This document shows positions 25,608-33,761 of a DNA stretch of 63,138 nt, in pieces. Where the stretch lies: assembly GCA_024638225.1 (NCBI GenBank), contig JAHEKR010000065.1:33906-97043 (forward strand), read 5' to 3'. The position numbers and the translations under genes were made by a program. Origin of the DNA: Flavobacteriaceae bacterium. GTDB taxonomy: Bacteria > Bacteroidota > Bacteroidia > Flavobacteriales > Flavobacteriaceae. The notes beneath the pieces were generated by a model. The model was given only the letters and a program-made list of their open reading frames with translations, ran no database searches and was not told the DNA's origin. Numbering within the stretch: the first letter of the stretch is position 1; the number at the start of each line of letters is the position of its first letter.

Positions 25608-28415
25608 TCAATGCGCCTCTAGCCAATTCTGACCTACACCTATATCTACCGTTAGTGGTACATGTAGTTTATGGGCGTTTTCCATTTCTGTTTTAACAAG
25701 CGATTGTAACATATCTAGTTCGTTCTTCGGACATTCAAAAACCAGCTCATCGTGAACCTGCAAAAGCATCTTTGCCTTTAGCTTTTCGGCTTCTAGGCGA
25801 TCGAAAATGCGTAGCATAGCCACCTTAATGATATCTGCAGCACTTCCTTGAATGGGAGCATTGACCGCATTGCGCTCGGCAGCACCACGCACAATTGCAT
25901 TACGCGAATTGATGTCTCGCAAATAACGTCGCCTCCCCAAAACGGTAGCCACATAACCGTGCTCGCGGGCAAAGTTTACCTGTTCGCTCATATAAGCCTT
26001 TAACTTAGGGTAGCTTTCGTAATACGCATCTATTAGCGCTTTTGCTTCCGTACGGTTTAGTGTGGTTTGGTTGCTCAGTCCAAAAGCCGATACCCCGTAA
26101 ATGATACCAAAGTTGACCGTTTTGGCTTGGCTTCTTTGTTCGCGTGTTACATCATCAAGCGGAACGCCAAACACTCGTGCCGCTGTACTGGCATGAATAT
26201 CTTCCTTGTTTTGAAAGGCCGCCAGCATATTGGGATCTTCACTCAATGAGGCAATGATGCGTAACTCAATCTGTGAGTAATCGGCTGCCATTAGTACATG
26301 CGCCTCATCCTTGGCTACAAAAGCCTTGCGTACTTGTTGCCCACGTGGGGTACGTATCGGAATATTTTGCAGATTAGGGTGGTTACTGCTCAGACGCCCC
26401 GTAGCAGCAACGGCTTGGTTGTACACGGTATGGATGCGCTGGGTTTGCTCATTTACGTCTTCTGGCAACGCAGACACATAGGTGTTGTTTAACTTTTGCA
26501 CACTGCGCCACTCCAAAATATCGGCCACTATGGAATGGTCTTTGGCAAGCGTAGAAAGCACATCTTCTGCCGTCGAATACTGCCCTGTTTTTGTTTTTTT
26601 AGGCTTGTCAACCAGCTTAAGTTTGTCAAACAAGATGGGACCTAATTGTTTGGGCGATGCTAGGTTAAATGTTTCACCTGCTTGCTCGAAGATGCGTTGC
26701 TCCAAATCTGTGGCTTCTTGGCTTAGTTGTTTCGCCATGGTGTTAAGGTAGGGTACGTCTATTCTGATTCCGGCAAGTTCCATGGCAGCCAGTACGCGAA
26801 CCAGGGGCAGTTCTACTTCGTCCAGTAGTTTGCGCTGTTCGTTTTTCCCTAATTCTGTTTCAAAATGTTCTTTTAGTTGCCAGGTGATAGCTGCATCTTC
26901 AACGGCATATTCGGTTTGTTGGTCCAAAGGCACATCGCGCATGGAGCCTTGATTTTTACCTTTTTTGCCAATGAGGTCTGTAATGGGTTTGGGCTGGTAG
27001 CCCAAATAGGTTTCGGCCAATACATCCATGTTGTGGCGCATATCAGGGTTGATGATATAGTGCGCAAGCATGGTATCAAACAGCGGACCTTTTACAGGAA
27101 CGCCGTGTTGCTGCAGTATTTTGAGGTCGTATTTGAGGTTTTGCCCCACTTTCTGGATGGATTCATTTTCGAAAAATGGGCGAAGGTCGTTTAGTATGGT
27201 ATTTCGCTCATCCATTTCTTCAGGCATGGGAACATAGTATCCGGTTTTTACTTGCCAACTAAACGCAATTCCTACCAGCTGGGCACTGACCGCATCCAAA
27301 CCCGTAGTTTCGGTATCAAAACACACGCTTTGTTGACTTAGCATAGCACGGACCAAAAGTGAACGCGCTAGTTTTGTTGTGACGCACTGGTAATGATGTG
27401 CTGAGGTAGCAAGTGTTTTGTAGGCGGCAGGCATTTCGTTTTGTCCACTACCCGGCTGATTAAATAAGTCAAAAGCTTGTGCCGGAGCACTTGTTTCTTT
27501 TTTTTCTGTTTTTGGAGTATTAGTTTCCGAATGCGGATGGAATATTTTGACAAAAGATTCGCTGAGGCGTCTGAATTCAAGTTCAAGGAAGATTTCGCGT
27601 ACGGCAGTTACATTGGGTTCGCTAAGGATATAGTCTTCTGCATCAAATTGGACAGGAACATCGAGCAGTATACGTGCTAGTTTTTTGGACAGTACACCCA
27701 ACGCTTTGTTGGCTTCCACGCGTTCTTTCATTTTACCTTTTAGGTCTTGGGTGTTCTCAAGTAGCGTTTCCATATTCCCGTATTGAGCGATAAACTTCTT
27801 TGCAGTTTTGTCTCCTACACCGGGAAGTCCAGGAATATTATCTACAGCATCACCCATCATGCCCAAGTAGTCTATTACTTGTTCGGGATGTGTTATTTCA
27901 AACTTTTTTTGTACTTCGGGTATGCCCCAAATTTCTATATCGTTGCCCATCCGCGCAGGGCGATACATAAAAATATTCTCCGAAACCAACTGGGCAAAAT
28001 CTTTATCTGGCGTGACCATAAATACCTGAAAGGATTCCTTTTCCGCCTGCTTTGCTAAGGTTCCAATAATATCATCTGCTTCGTATCCTTCCAATTCAAC
28101 TACAGGAATATGCAGCGCTTTGAGAATGTTTTGGATGTAGGGAACGGCAATCTTAATCGCTTCGGGTGTTTCTGAACGGTTGGCTTTGTAATCGGTAAAT
28201 AATTCGCTGCGGACTTTGGAACCCCCTTTGTCAAAGGCAACAGCTAGGTAATCGGGTCGTTCTCTTTTGATGACATCAAATAAGGAGTTGGTAAATCCGA
28301 GTATGGCGCTGGTATCCATCCCTTTGGAGTTGATACGCGGATTTTTGATAAAGGCGTAGTACCCACGGAAAATAAGGGCATATGCATCAAGAAGGAATAA
28401 TCGTTTTTGTGCCAT
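25608..28415 (-). CDS. polA: DNA polymerase I
   Basis: 935 residues in three parts. An N-terminal 5'-3' exonuclease (MAQKRLFLLDAYALIFRGYY, with LEGYEADDIIGTLA and GDAVDNIPGLPGVGDKTA). A 3'-5' exonuclease with intact acidic motifs (CFDTETTGLD and YAVEDAAITW), so proofreading is likely, as in E. coli. A family A polymerase with motif A AADYSQIELR, motif B RSQAKTVNFGIIYG and motif C QVHDELVFE. It acts in repair and Okazaki fragment maturation. It diverges from the thioredoxin-like gene. Confidence 0.98.
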   Translation of the reverse strand: MAQKRLFLLDAYALIFRGYYAFIKNPRINSKGMDTSAILGFTNSLFDVIKRERPDYLAVAFDKGGSKVRSELFTDYKANRSETPEAIKIAVPYIQNILKALHIPVVELEGYEADDIIGTLAKQAEKESFQVFMVTPDKDFAQLVSENIFMYRPARMGNDIEIWGIPEVQKKFEITHPEQVIDYLGMMGDAVDNIPGLPGVGDKTAKKFIAQYGNMETLLENTQDLKGKMKERVEANKALGVLSKKLARILLDVPVQFDAEDYILSEPNVTAVREIFLELEFRRLSESFVKIFHPHSETNTPKTEKKETSAPAQAFDLFNQPGSGQNEMPAAYKTLATSAHHYQCVTTKLARSLLVRAMLSQQSVCFDTETTGLDAVSAQLVGIAFSWQVKTGYYVPMPEEMDERNTILNDLRPFFENESIQKVGQNLKYDLKILQQHGVPVKGPLFDTMLAHYIINPDMRHNMDVLAETYLGYQPKPITDLIGKKGKNQGSMRDVPLDQQTEYAVEDAAITWQLKEHFETELGKNEQRKLLDEVELPLVRVLAAMELAGIRIDVPYLNTMAKQLSQEATDLEQRIFEQAGETFNLASPKQLGPILFDKLKLVDKPKKTKTGQYSTAEDVLSTLAKDHSIVADILEWRSVQKLNNTYVSALPEDVNEQTQRIHTVYNQAVAATGRLSSNHPNLQNIPIRTPRGQQVRKAFVAKDEAHVLMAADYSQIELRIIASLSEDPNMLAAFQNKEDIHASTAARVFGVPLDDVTREQRSQAKTVNFGIIYGVSAFGLSNQTTLNRTEAKALIDAYYESYPKLKAYMSEQVNFAREHGYVATVLGRRRYLRDINSRNAIVRGAAERNAVNAPIQGSAADIIKVAMLRIFDRLEAEKLKAKMLLQVHDELVFECPKNELDMLQSLVKTEMENAHKLHVPLTVDIGVGQNWLEAH

Positions 28416-28541
28416 GAATTAGACAAAATAGTTTGGCTAAAAATAGGAACTATTAACGAGGTTAAAAAAATGTAGGTGGTCTTTTACTTTACTTATTCTA
28501 TGTACACGGAGTCAAAATAGAGCTGAGTTATGGAAAAAGCG

Positions 28542-28549
28542 TATTTTTG
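28542..28549 (+). promoter_or_regulatory. -7 promoter box of the thioredoxin-like gene
   Basis: TATTTTTG matches TAnnTTTG and ends 18 bases before the ATG at 28568. No clear -33 element. Confidence 0.5.
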
Positions 28550-28567
28550 ACACATAAAACGGACACG

Positions 28568-28864
28568 ATGTCTAAGTTTGGCGAATTAATTGATGCAAAT
28601 ATTCCCATTCTGTTGAGCTTTTATACAGATTGGAATGACCCTTCCGTACAGATGCATGCGGTACTTCGTGATGTAGCTGCTGCCATGGGCGATACGGGGA
28701 AGGTAGTCAAGATCGATGTAGACAAAAACCCCAAGTTAGCCGAAGCACTTCGCGTAAAAGGCCTACCTACTTTAATGATTTACAAATCAGGAGAAATGGT
28801 ATGGCGCCAAAGTGGCGAACAAGATGCGAATACACTCATCGGTTTGATGAAGGACTTTATTTAG
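28568..28864 (+). CDS. Thioredoxin-fold protein lacking the CxxC active site
   Basis: 98 residues with the thioredoxin layout: a first strand (IPILLSFYTDW), then the place of the WCGPC motif, a long helix, the strand KVVKIDVDKNPKLAEAL, and the cis-proline loop VKGLPTLMIYKSGE. At the active site Trp22 is kept, but the sequence is WNDPS, so both catalytic cysteines are replaced (Asn23, Ser26). Normal thiol-disulfide exchange is not possible; a structural or binding role is inferred. There is no signal peptide. It diverges from polA, and its stop shares bases with the convergent DUF2723 gene. Confidence 0.88.
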   Translation: MSKFGELIDANIPILLSFYTDWNDPSVQMHAVLRDVAAAMGDTGKVVKIDVDKNPKLAEALRVKGLPTLMIYKSGEMVWRQSGEQDANTLIGLMKDFI

Positions 28865-31800
28865 TCTATAACATAAGGCGACGTTGCCTTTCGAAAGGCC
28901 TTGTTGGCAGTGGATACGCTGTCCAAATTGGGTTCTTTTTCTTGATAAATTTCCAAGAGCTTTTGATACGCATCTACTTCCAGGCGTATGCTTTGTGTAT
29001 AATAACTCAATTCCTCTTCTGGCACCTGACTAAAAACAGCTAGCCTGTTTCGATAAGCTTGCGCAATGGCGTCAAACAGCATGCGACCCGACTCAGGCAT
29101 TTCTGCCTCAAAAAGCACAGAAACATAAGCGGCCATAGGTGTGTAATAATCATACGCAGAATACAGTGGAGCAAACAATCGAGAGGAATCGGTGAAATCT
29201 CGTATAAGCTGACTGGCAGTAACCGTGTCCTTTGCACCTACAGCAGCATCAACAATAGCACGTAAACGCTCGACATCAGTCAATATTGTTTCTGCATAGA
29301 GTTGTTGATCTGTTGCACTAAAGCTTGTGTAATAACGCAGTTTGTCGGTGTATTTTTCGGCTAGTGCAAGGGCTAGTGTGCTCGCTTTTTCTTCGGCACC
29401 AGCTTGATAGTACATGGCCACTATTGGCGTCACTAAAGCGTAATAACCAAAATAATCTAAGGGCATTTTCTCCATGCATAAATCCAAAATTTCAACGGCT
29501 TTTGCTGTTTGCTCCTTGAGAACAAGTTCCTCAGCTAAACGTACCATATTGGATCGGAAGGAGATGCTGTTTTTCCGCGTCTCGGGATCGTGGTAGATAT
29601 CTGGACTATTTGCATTTCCCCAATCCCATTTTTTAACAATATCATACATAATATCGGAGTCGATACGTCCCAATTCATAGGGATTAACTGGATTTTCTGG
29701 TGTTCGTATGGGAACTAATTTATATACCAAACCATCGAGTTGTAAGTACTCTTTCATCCAGAAATATTCTTCATCTTCATAGCTACCACCTGTAAAGTAA
29801 ATAGGTCGTTTCCAATCGTTATTGCGCAGTATATCGAGCATCATGATGCGATTTTTGTACAGGCCTGATGTTGGCAAATCAACATCGATATAGTCCACAA
29901 TGAGGTTTGCATCTTCGGGCTTTACTACGCCACTTTTAAGTACATTATCTTTATTTACGGGGATGCGAATCTTGTTCGTTGGATAGTACACCAAGTTTTG
30001 GGTTTGTTCGGGGACTTGACTTAGGTCAATCTCGTATTGCTGCAGTAAGTGCTTGTAGCGCGTACGTGGATTGTCGCTTGCTACCCAGTCGACAAAATCA
30101 CCTAAATCCCATCGAACACTGTCGATTATTGCCTCAAATTTGATGTAATCACGTGTGCCATAGGCGTATTGATTGTGGTTAAGCTGGGAAGGTACCTGAT
30201 TGCTTTCGTAGGTTTTTCGCTTAAGCTGATCTATATACCAATCTGTAGCCAATAGCTGGGTGTTGATGCTACGTACATCGGTTCGATAACCCTCAATTTC
30301 TTGAGCATACCATATGGCAAAGGTGTCGTTATCCCCGATCGTAAAAATGATGGCATCTTTATCCTCATCTACAGAATCGAGGTATGCCTTGGCGGTGGAT
30401 TGCGCCGTGTAGCGATTCGATCGGTCGTGATCGTCCCAGTTTTGTGAGCCCATCAGCACAGGAACTGCGAGGATGCATAGCAGTACAGCAAGCGGGACGC
30501 CCACCTTTGGACCTATCCATCGCTTGAGACTGTCGGCAAAAGCAAGTACGCCAACCCCAATAAATATGCAGAATACGTAAAAAGAACCCACCAGCGCATA
30601 ATCGCGTTCTCTAGGCTCAAAGATGCGTTCGTTTAAATAAACTTTTAGGGCAAGACCGGTAAAGAGAAATAACAACAACAGCACCCAAAAGCGCTTTTTG
30701 TCTTGTTGGTAAAAAAAGAGTGCCCCGAGTATCCCTAAGAATAAGGGTAGCATATAATAGGTGTTCCGCCCTTTGTTGTTTTTTGCGTCATCATACAGCC
30801 CCTCTTGAGGCAGCAAACGAAAACCATCAAGCCAGGAAATGCCGCTTATCCAATTGCCATTAAAAGGGTCCAGTTTCCCCTGTAAATCATTTTGCTTTCC
30901 AGCAAAATTCCACATAAAATAGCGGAAGTACATATAACTTACCTGAAAGGTAAAGAAGTATTCCAAGTTGTCCAGTAAGCTTGGCTTTTCGATGTCAATA
31001 TAAGCACCGAAGCGTTGTAAAAACTGATGGTAACCTTCAGCATCTACCTCTTGGTTGTTGACTCTTGAAATAAAATCATTTACTGCATTAATAAGCTGCT
31101 CTTGATTGCGGTATTCGGGTTTGATATCAAAATCGGGTGCACCAAAATAGGTGATGTAATTCACAGCATTTCCCGAGCTCCACATTCGCGGAAGCAAACC
31201 TGTATGCTTGCTGTTGGCATTGATACGCGCATCTTTCCATGCATTAACCACCACGTAACGACCTGTTTTTAAGTCTTTTTCATATTTAGGCTTATCGTCT
31301 TTGTAAGGATCCTGGGCGTCTTGTCCGGAATACATATCGGTATACATAGGGCCGTAGAAGAGATGTGTTTCTGGATACTGTTCTAGGTTGTAGTAGGCGA
31401 GCAAGGCACGCGCATCAGTAGGGGCGTTTTCGTTGATGACCGTATTAGCATTGGCGCGAATCGGTAGCATAATCCAAGAAGAAAAACCAACCAAAATAAA
31501 CGCAATGCACCATAGTGCTGTGTTGGCTTCGACCCATTTTTTTCGTCGTGTAAAACGCAATCCCCAAATAAATAAACCGATAATTGAAAGCCCTGCAATG
31601 ACGGTTCCTGAGTTGAAGGGTAAGCCAAAGGAGTTAACAAAAAACACTTCTGCATGACCAAAATAGGCAAGGGTTAGTGGAAGGAGTAGTTTAAAGATAA
31701 AGAGTAGCACGGCTACCGAAACAATATTGGCAATAATAAATGATTTCCACGAAAAGGTATACTGTCTAAAGTAGTGCAACATGCCAATAGCAGGCACGGT

Positions 31801-32382
31801 GAGTAAGGCCATAAAGTGTACCCCAAAAGAAAGCCCAATAAGAAAAGCAATCAGCACCAACCATCGATCTCCTTTGGGTGTGTGCATTTCTGCTTCCCAG
31901 CGCAAGCCTAGCCAAAACAGAACCGCAGTTAGAAACATGGCCATGGCATACACTTCTGCCTCCACGGCATTAAACCAAAAGCTGTCTGAAAAGGCGTAGC
32001 TAAGTGCCCCAACGACGCCTGCGCCAAGCACCAAAAATGCTTGCGTACCCTTGGGTTTTTCGTCTTTTATGACAAAACGGGTGATGATGCGTGTTAGCGA
32101 CCAAAATAAAAATAGTATCGTAAAAGCACTGGCTAGTACAGACATCATATTTACCCAAAAGGCGATGCGTTCTGGACTACTGGCAAAGGAAGAAAGTACA
32201 GCACCCATCATTTGGAAAAGAGGAGCTCCCGGCGGATGTCCAACCTGTAATTTAGCAGAAGTAGCGATGTATTCACTACAATCCCAGTAGCTAGCTGTTG
32301 GCTCTACTGTTAGGTAGTAGGTAGTTAGGGCGACACAAAAAACAAACCAGCCTGTAAGGGTGTTTCCTTTTGTAAAATTCAT
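28861..32382 (-). CDS. DUF2723 family membrane protein, GT-C glycosyltransferase-like
   Basis: 1173 residues from MNFTKGNTLTGWFVF. The first part, to about residue 270, has many membrane helices and an early acidic loop (SYWDCSEYIATSAKLQVGHP) like the catalytic loop of PMT-type GT-C enzymes. More helices follow near 520-640. The C-terminal half is soluble, with ITFTIGDND-like and PIYFTGGSYEDE stretches and an alpha-helical end that may be TPR-like. DUF2723 proteins are widespread in Bacteroidota and are predicted to transfer sugars to proteins or lipids outside the inner membrane. An in-frame ATG lies nine codons upstream. Confidence 0.88.
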   Translation of the reverse strand: MNFTKGNTLTGWFVFCVALTTYYLTVEPTASYWDCSEYIATSAKLQVGHPPGAPLFQMMGAVLSSFASSPERIAFWVNMMSVLASAFTILFLFWSLTRIITRFVIKDEKPKGTQAFLVLGAGVVGALSYAFSDSFWFNAVEAEVYAMAMFLTAVLFWLGLRWEAEMHTPKGDRWLVLIAFLIGLSFGVHFMALLTVPAIGMLHYFRQYTFSWKSFIIANIVSVAVLLFIFKLLLPLTLAYFGHAEVFFVNSFGLPFNSGTVIAGLSIIGLFIWGLRFTRRKKWVEANTALWCIAFILVGFSSWIMLPIRANANTVINENAPTDARALLAYYNLEQYPETHLFYGPMYTDMYSGQDAQDPYKDDKPKYEKDLKTGRYVVVNAWKDARINANSKHTGLLPRMWSSGNAVNYITYFGAPDFDIKPEYRNQEQLINAVNDFISRVNNQEVDAEGYHQFLQRFGAYIDIEKPSLLDNLEYFFTFQVSYMYFRYFMWNFAGKQNDLQGKLDPFNGNWISGISWLDGFRLLPQEGLYDDAKNNKGRNTYYMLPLFLGILGALFFYQQDKKRFWVLLLLFLFTGLALKVYLNERIFEPRERDYALVGSFYVFCIFIGVGVLAFADSLKRWIGPKVGVPLAVLLCILAVPVLMGSQNWDDHDRSNRYTAQSTAKAYLDSVDEDKDAIIFTIGDNDTFAIWYAQEIEGYRTDVRSINTQLLATDWYIDQLKRKTYESNQVPSQLNHNQYAYGTRDYIKFEAIIDSVRWDLGDFVDWVASDNPRTRYKHLLQQYEIDLSQVPEQTQNLVYYPTNKIRIPVNKDNVLKSGVVKPEDANLIVDYIDVDLPTSGLYKNRIMMLDILRNNDWKRPIYFTGGSYEDEEYFWMKEYLQLDGLVYKLVPIRTPENPVNPYELGRIDSDIMYDIVKKWDWGNANSPDIYHDPETRKNSISFRSNMVRLAEELVLKEQTAKAVEILDLCMEKMPLDYFGYYALVTPIVAMYYQAGAEEKASTLALALAEKYTDKLRYYTSFSATDQQLYAETILTDVERLRAIVDAAVGAKDTVTASQLIRDFTDSSRLFAPLYSAYDYYTPMAAYVSVLFEAEMPESGRMLFDAIAQAYRNRLAVFSQVPEEELSYYTQSIRLEVDAYQKLLEIYQEKEPNLDSVSTANKAFRKATSPYVID

Positions 32383-32444
32383 ATACATAATTGAGGGATA
32401 AAAGTACAATTTCTAACAAAACCGACACAAGATTATTTAAACTA

Positions 32445-32475
32445 TTGGCACAACAAAAACTTTATGTTATTTTTG
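32445..32475 (+). promoter_or_regulatory. Promoter upstream of the tRNA-Gln region
   Basis: TTG (32445-32447), 20 bases, then TATTTTTG (32468-32475). It is a good Bacteroidota promoter whose start site would lie just before the degenerate tRNA copy at 32485, so it probably drives both that copy and the intact tRNA-Gln. Confidence 0.6.
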
Positions 32476-32484
32476 CAGCCTCAT

Positions 32485-32576
32485 TGGCCTATGGTGTAAG
32501 TCGCCACAGGCGCCCAGGCTGGCAACACGCCTGCCTGCTGCAGGCAGGTCTGATTCAAAATCAGACTAGGTTCGAT
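32485..32576 (+). pseudogene. Degenerate tRNA-Gln copy with inserted palindromes
   Basis: Blocks match the intact tRNA-Gln 130 bases downstream: 15 bases at the 5' end (32485-32499), the D-arm part TGGCAACACG (32520-32529), the anticodon stem (TCTGA/TCAGA) and CTAGGTTCGAT of the T arm. A 20-base GC-rich insert sits in the D loop, a 19-base palindrome (CCTGCCTG-CTG-CAGGCAGG, 32530-32548) before the anticodon stem, the variable loop is gone, and the 3' half of the T arm and acceptor stem are missing. The anticodon loop would read CAA instead of TTG. It cannot form a normal tRNA. Confidence 0.7.
32530..32548. repeat. GC-rich palindrome (REP-like) inside the tRNA-Gln remnant
   Basis: A perfect 8-bp inverted repeat, CCTGCCTG and CAGGCAGG, around CTG. 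It is followed directly by a second perfect 8-bp hairpin, GTCTGATT-CAA-AATCAGAC (32548-32566). Its compactness and GC content suggest a dispersed palindromic element, but only one copy is visible here. Confidence 0.55.
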
Positions 32577-32614
32577 AGAAGTGTTTTTCCGACTTAAAAC
32601 GGAATATGAAATTT

Positions 32615-32687
32615 TGGCCTATGGTGTAACTGGCAACACGTCTGATTTTGGTTCAGAAGAGTCTAGGTTCGATCCCTAGTAGGCCAA
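32615..32687 (+). tRNA. tRNA-Gln (anticodon TTG)
   Basis: 73 bases. The acceptor stem TGGCCTA pairs with TAGGCCA. The anticodon stem TCTGA/TCAGA encloses loop TTTTGGT with TTG at positions 34-36. The T arm is CTAGG-TTCGATC-CCTAG. CCA is not encoded. This tRNA reads CAA and CAG codons by wobble. Confidence 0.93.
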
Positions 32688-32688
32688 C

Positions 32689-32720
32689 AAAACCCTTGCT
32701 TATTTAAGTGAGGTTTTTTT
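32689..32720 (+). terminator. Probable terminator after tRNA-Gln
   Basis: AAAACC pairs with GGTTTT through an imperfect stem with a TTTA-containing loop, ending in seven T residues. Confidence 0.55.
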
Positions 32721-33230
32721 GCTTTTATCTTAGAGCTGTTTGATTCTTCCAAAGCATATGATATTCTCGTTTCAGTGAAAGCAATTCTTGGTGTGAACCT
32801 TTTTTCCGTATTATGATTTTAAGTCACAAATTGTGACCTCAACGTTTTTCATTCACTTTTGGACAATACAGACATAAAATCCTCTGGAAAGCGATTGATG
32901 TTTCTTCTAACAGCTTGTTTTGGCACTTTGGTTTCAGCACTATATAATTCTGCAAGACCTCTATTGTGGATTACTTTACTATTTCTTATAATGTGTATTT
33001 TCGATTTAATTAATTGCAATTCCATTTTCTTTAGGAAAAATTTCTTTTTTCATTGTCTAAAAAGCTGTTTAACATGAAAATAAGGCATCACTAAGCCTAC
33101 ACCGATACTTCGAAAAATAAGGGTGGTAATGGCATGCTTAATAACACAAAACTTGGGGTTCAATGCTTCGTAAATGGCGTAAAGATTAGGAACTGATACA
33201 GTAAATATACAAAATCGGAATTTTATTTCT
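32721..33230. other. Gap between tRNA-Gln and the rimP promoter
   Basis: No convincing gene. A 59-72-residue plus-strand frame (TTG at 32859 or ATG at 32898, ending 33077) encodes two hydrophobic segments but has a weak start. A 15-base dyad GTCACAA-A-TTGTGAC is at 32823-32837. On the minus strand a frame without a start codon ends at 33050 and reads like the C-terminus of a lost protein; it is listed separately. Confidence 0.45.
33050..33220 (-). pseudogene. Possible C-terminal remnant of a lost protein
   Basis: A minus-strand frame ends at TGA (complement 33050-33052). Back from the stop it reads LFRQ, VMPYFHVKQ, TTLIFRSIGVGL and LYAIYEALNPKF, a plausible protein-like mix, and stays open into the rimP promoter without a credible start. 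I do not recognise the family. It may be the end of a gene whose front was lost. Confidence 0.3.
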
Positions 33231-33238
33231 ATATTTGC
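33231..33238 (+). promoter_or_regulatory. -7 promoter box of rimP-nusA-infB
   Basis: TATATTTG matches TAnnTTTG, 47 bases before the rimP ATG. The expected start at about 33243 leaves a leader of some 40 bases containing the hairpin at 33259. Confidence 0.6.
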
Positions 33239-33258
33239 CCCGTTTAACGGATAGCGGT

Positions 33259-33280
33259 AGGGGACTCAGTCCTCTTTTTT
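33259..33280 (+). promoter_or_regulatory. Terminator-like hairpin in the rimP leader
   Basis: AGGGGAC and GTCCTCT form a 7-bp stem (one G-T pair) with a TCA loop, followed at once by six T residues and, five bases later, the rimP ATG. The form is that of an intrinsic terminator placed between promoter and gene, so attenuation of the operon is possible. Confidence 0.55.
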
Positions 33281-33285
33281 ATTTT

Positions 33286-33759
33286 ATGGAGTTTAATAAA
33301 CGCGTACACGAATTACTCAACGAAGCCTTGGCCGAGCAGTCCACTTTATTTTTGGTGGACATAAGCATTGATCTAGCTTCGCACATCCGTGTTGTACTAG
33401 ATGGCGACACTGGAGTAACCTTGGAACAATGCATGCGTGTAAGCAGACATATCGAACACAATCTAGATAGGGAAGAACACGATTTTTCTTTAGAAGTTGG
33501 ATCCGCTGGGGCTGCAACACCGCTTAGGTTGCCGCGCCAATACCAAAAACACCTAGGTCGCATCCTCAATATATGCACCGAATCCGATGAACAAATAAAG
33601 GGTACACTAGCCCATGTAGACGAAGCACAAATTTTGCTACAATGGAAAGCCCGAGAGCCTAAGCCCATAGGGAAAGGAAAACATACTGTAACCAAGGAGG
33701 CAAAGCTTCCGTTTACACAAATCAAAAAAGCAACAGTACAAATACAATTCAATAAATAA
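33286..33759 (+). CDS. rimP: Ribosome maturation factor RimP
   Basis: 157 residues. It is needed for 30S subunit assembly. Typical features are LFLVDISIDLASHIRVVLDGDTGVTL in the N-terminal domain, the CMRVSRHIEHNLD stretch, and FSLEVGSAGAATPL, followed by the small SH3-like C-terminal domain. The start at MEFNKRVHELL is chosen over an upstream open frame that runs through the hairpin. It opens the rimP-nusA-infB operon, with two bases to nusA. Confidence 0.95.
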   Translation: MEFNKRVHELLNEALAEQSTLFLVDISIDLASHIRVVLDGDTGVTLEQCMRVSRHIEHNLDREEHDFSLEVGSAGAATPLRLPRQYQKHLGRILNICTESDEQIKGTLAHVDEAQILLQWKAREPKPIGKGKHTVTKEAKLPFTQIKKATVQIQFNK

Positions 33760-33761
33760 AC

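Noticed and set aside
32391-32597. Plus-strand 68-codon frame across the tRNA-Gln remnant
   Set aside because: It runs through the promoter and the tRNA copy, has no plausible protein features and is better explained by the RNA elements.
32859-33077. 72-codon plus-strand frame before rimP
   Set aside because: It begins with TTG, has no family resemblance and overlaps the protein-like minus-strand remnant; kept only as a note in the gap description.
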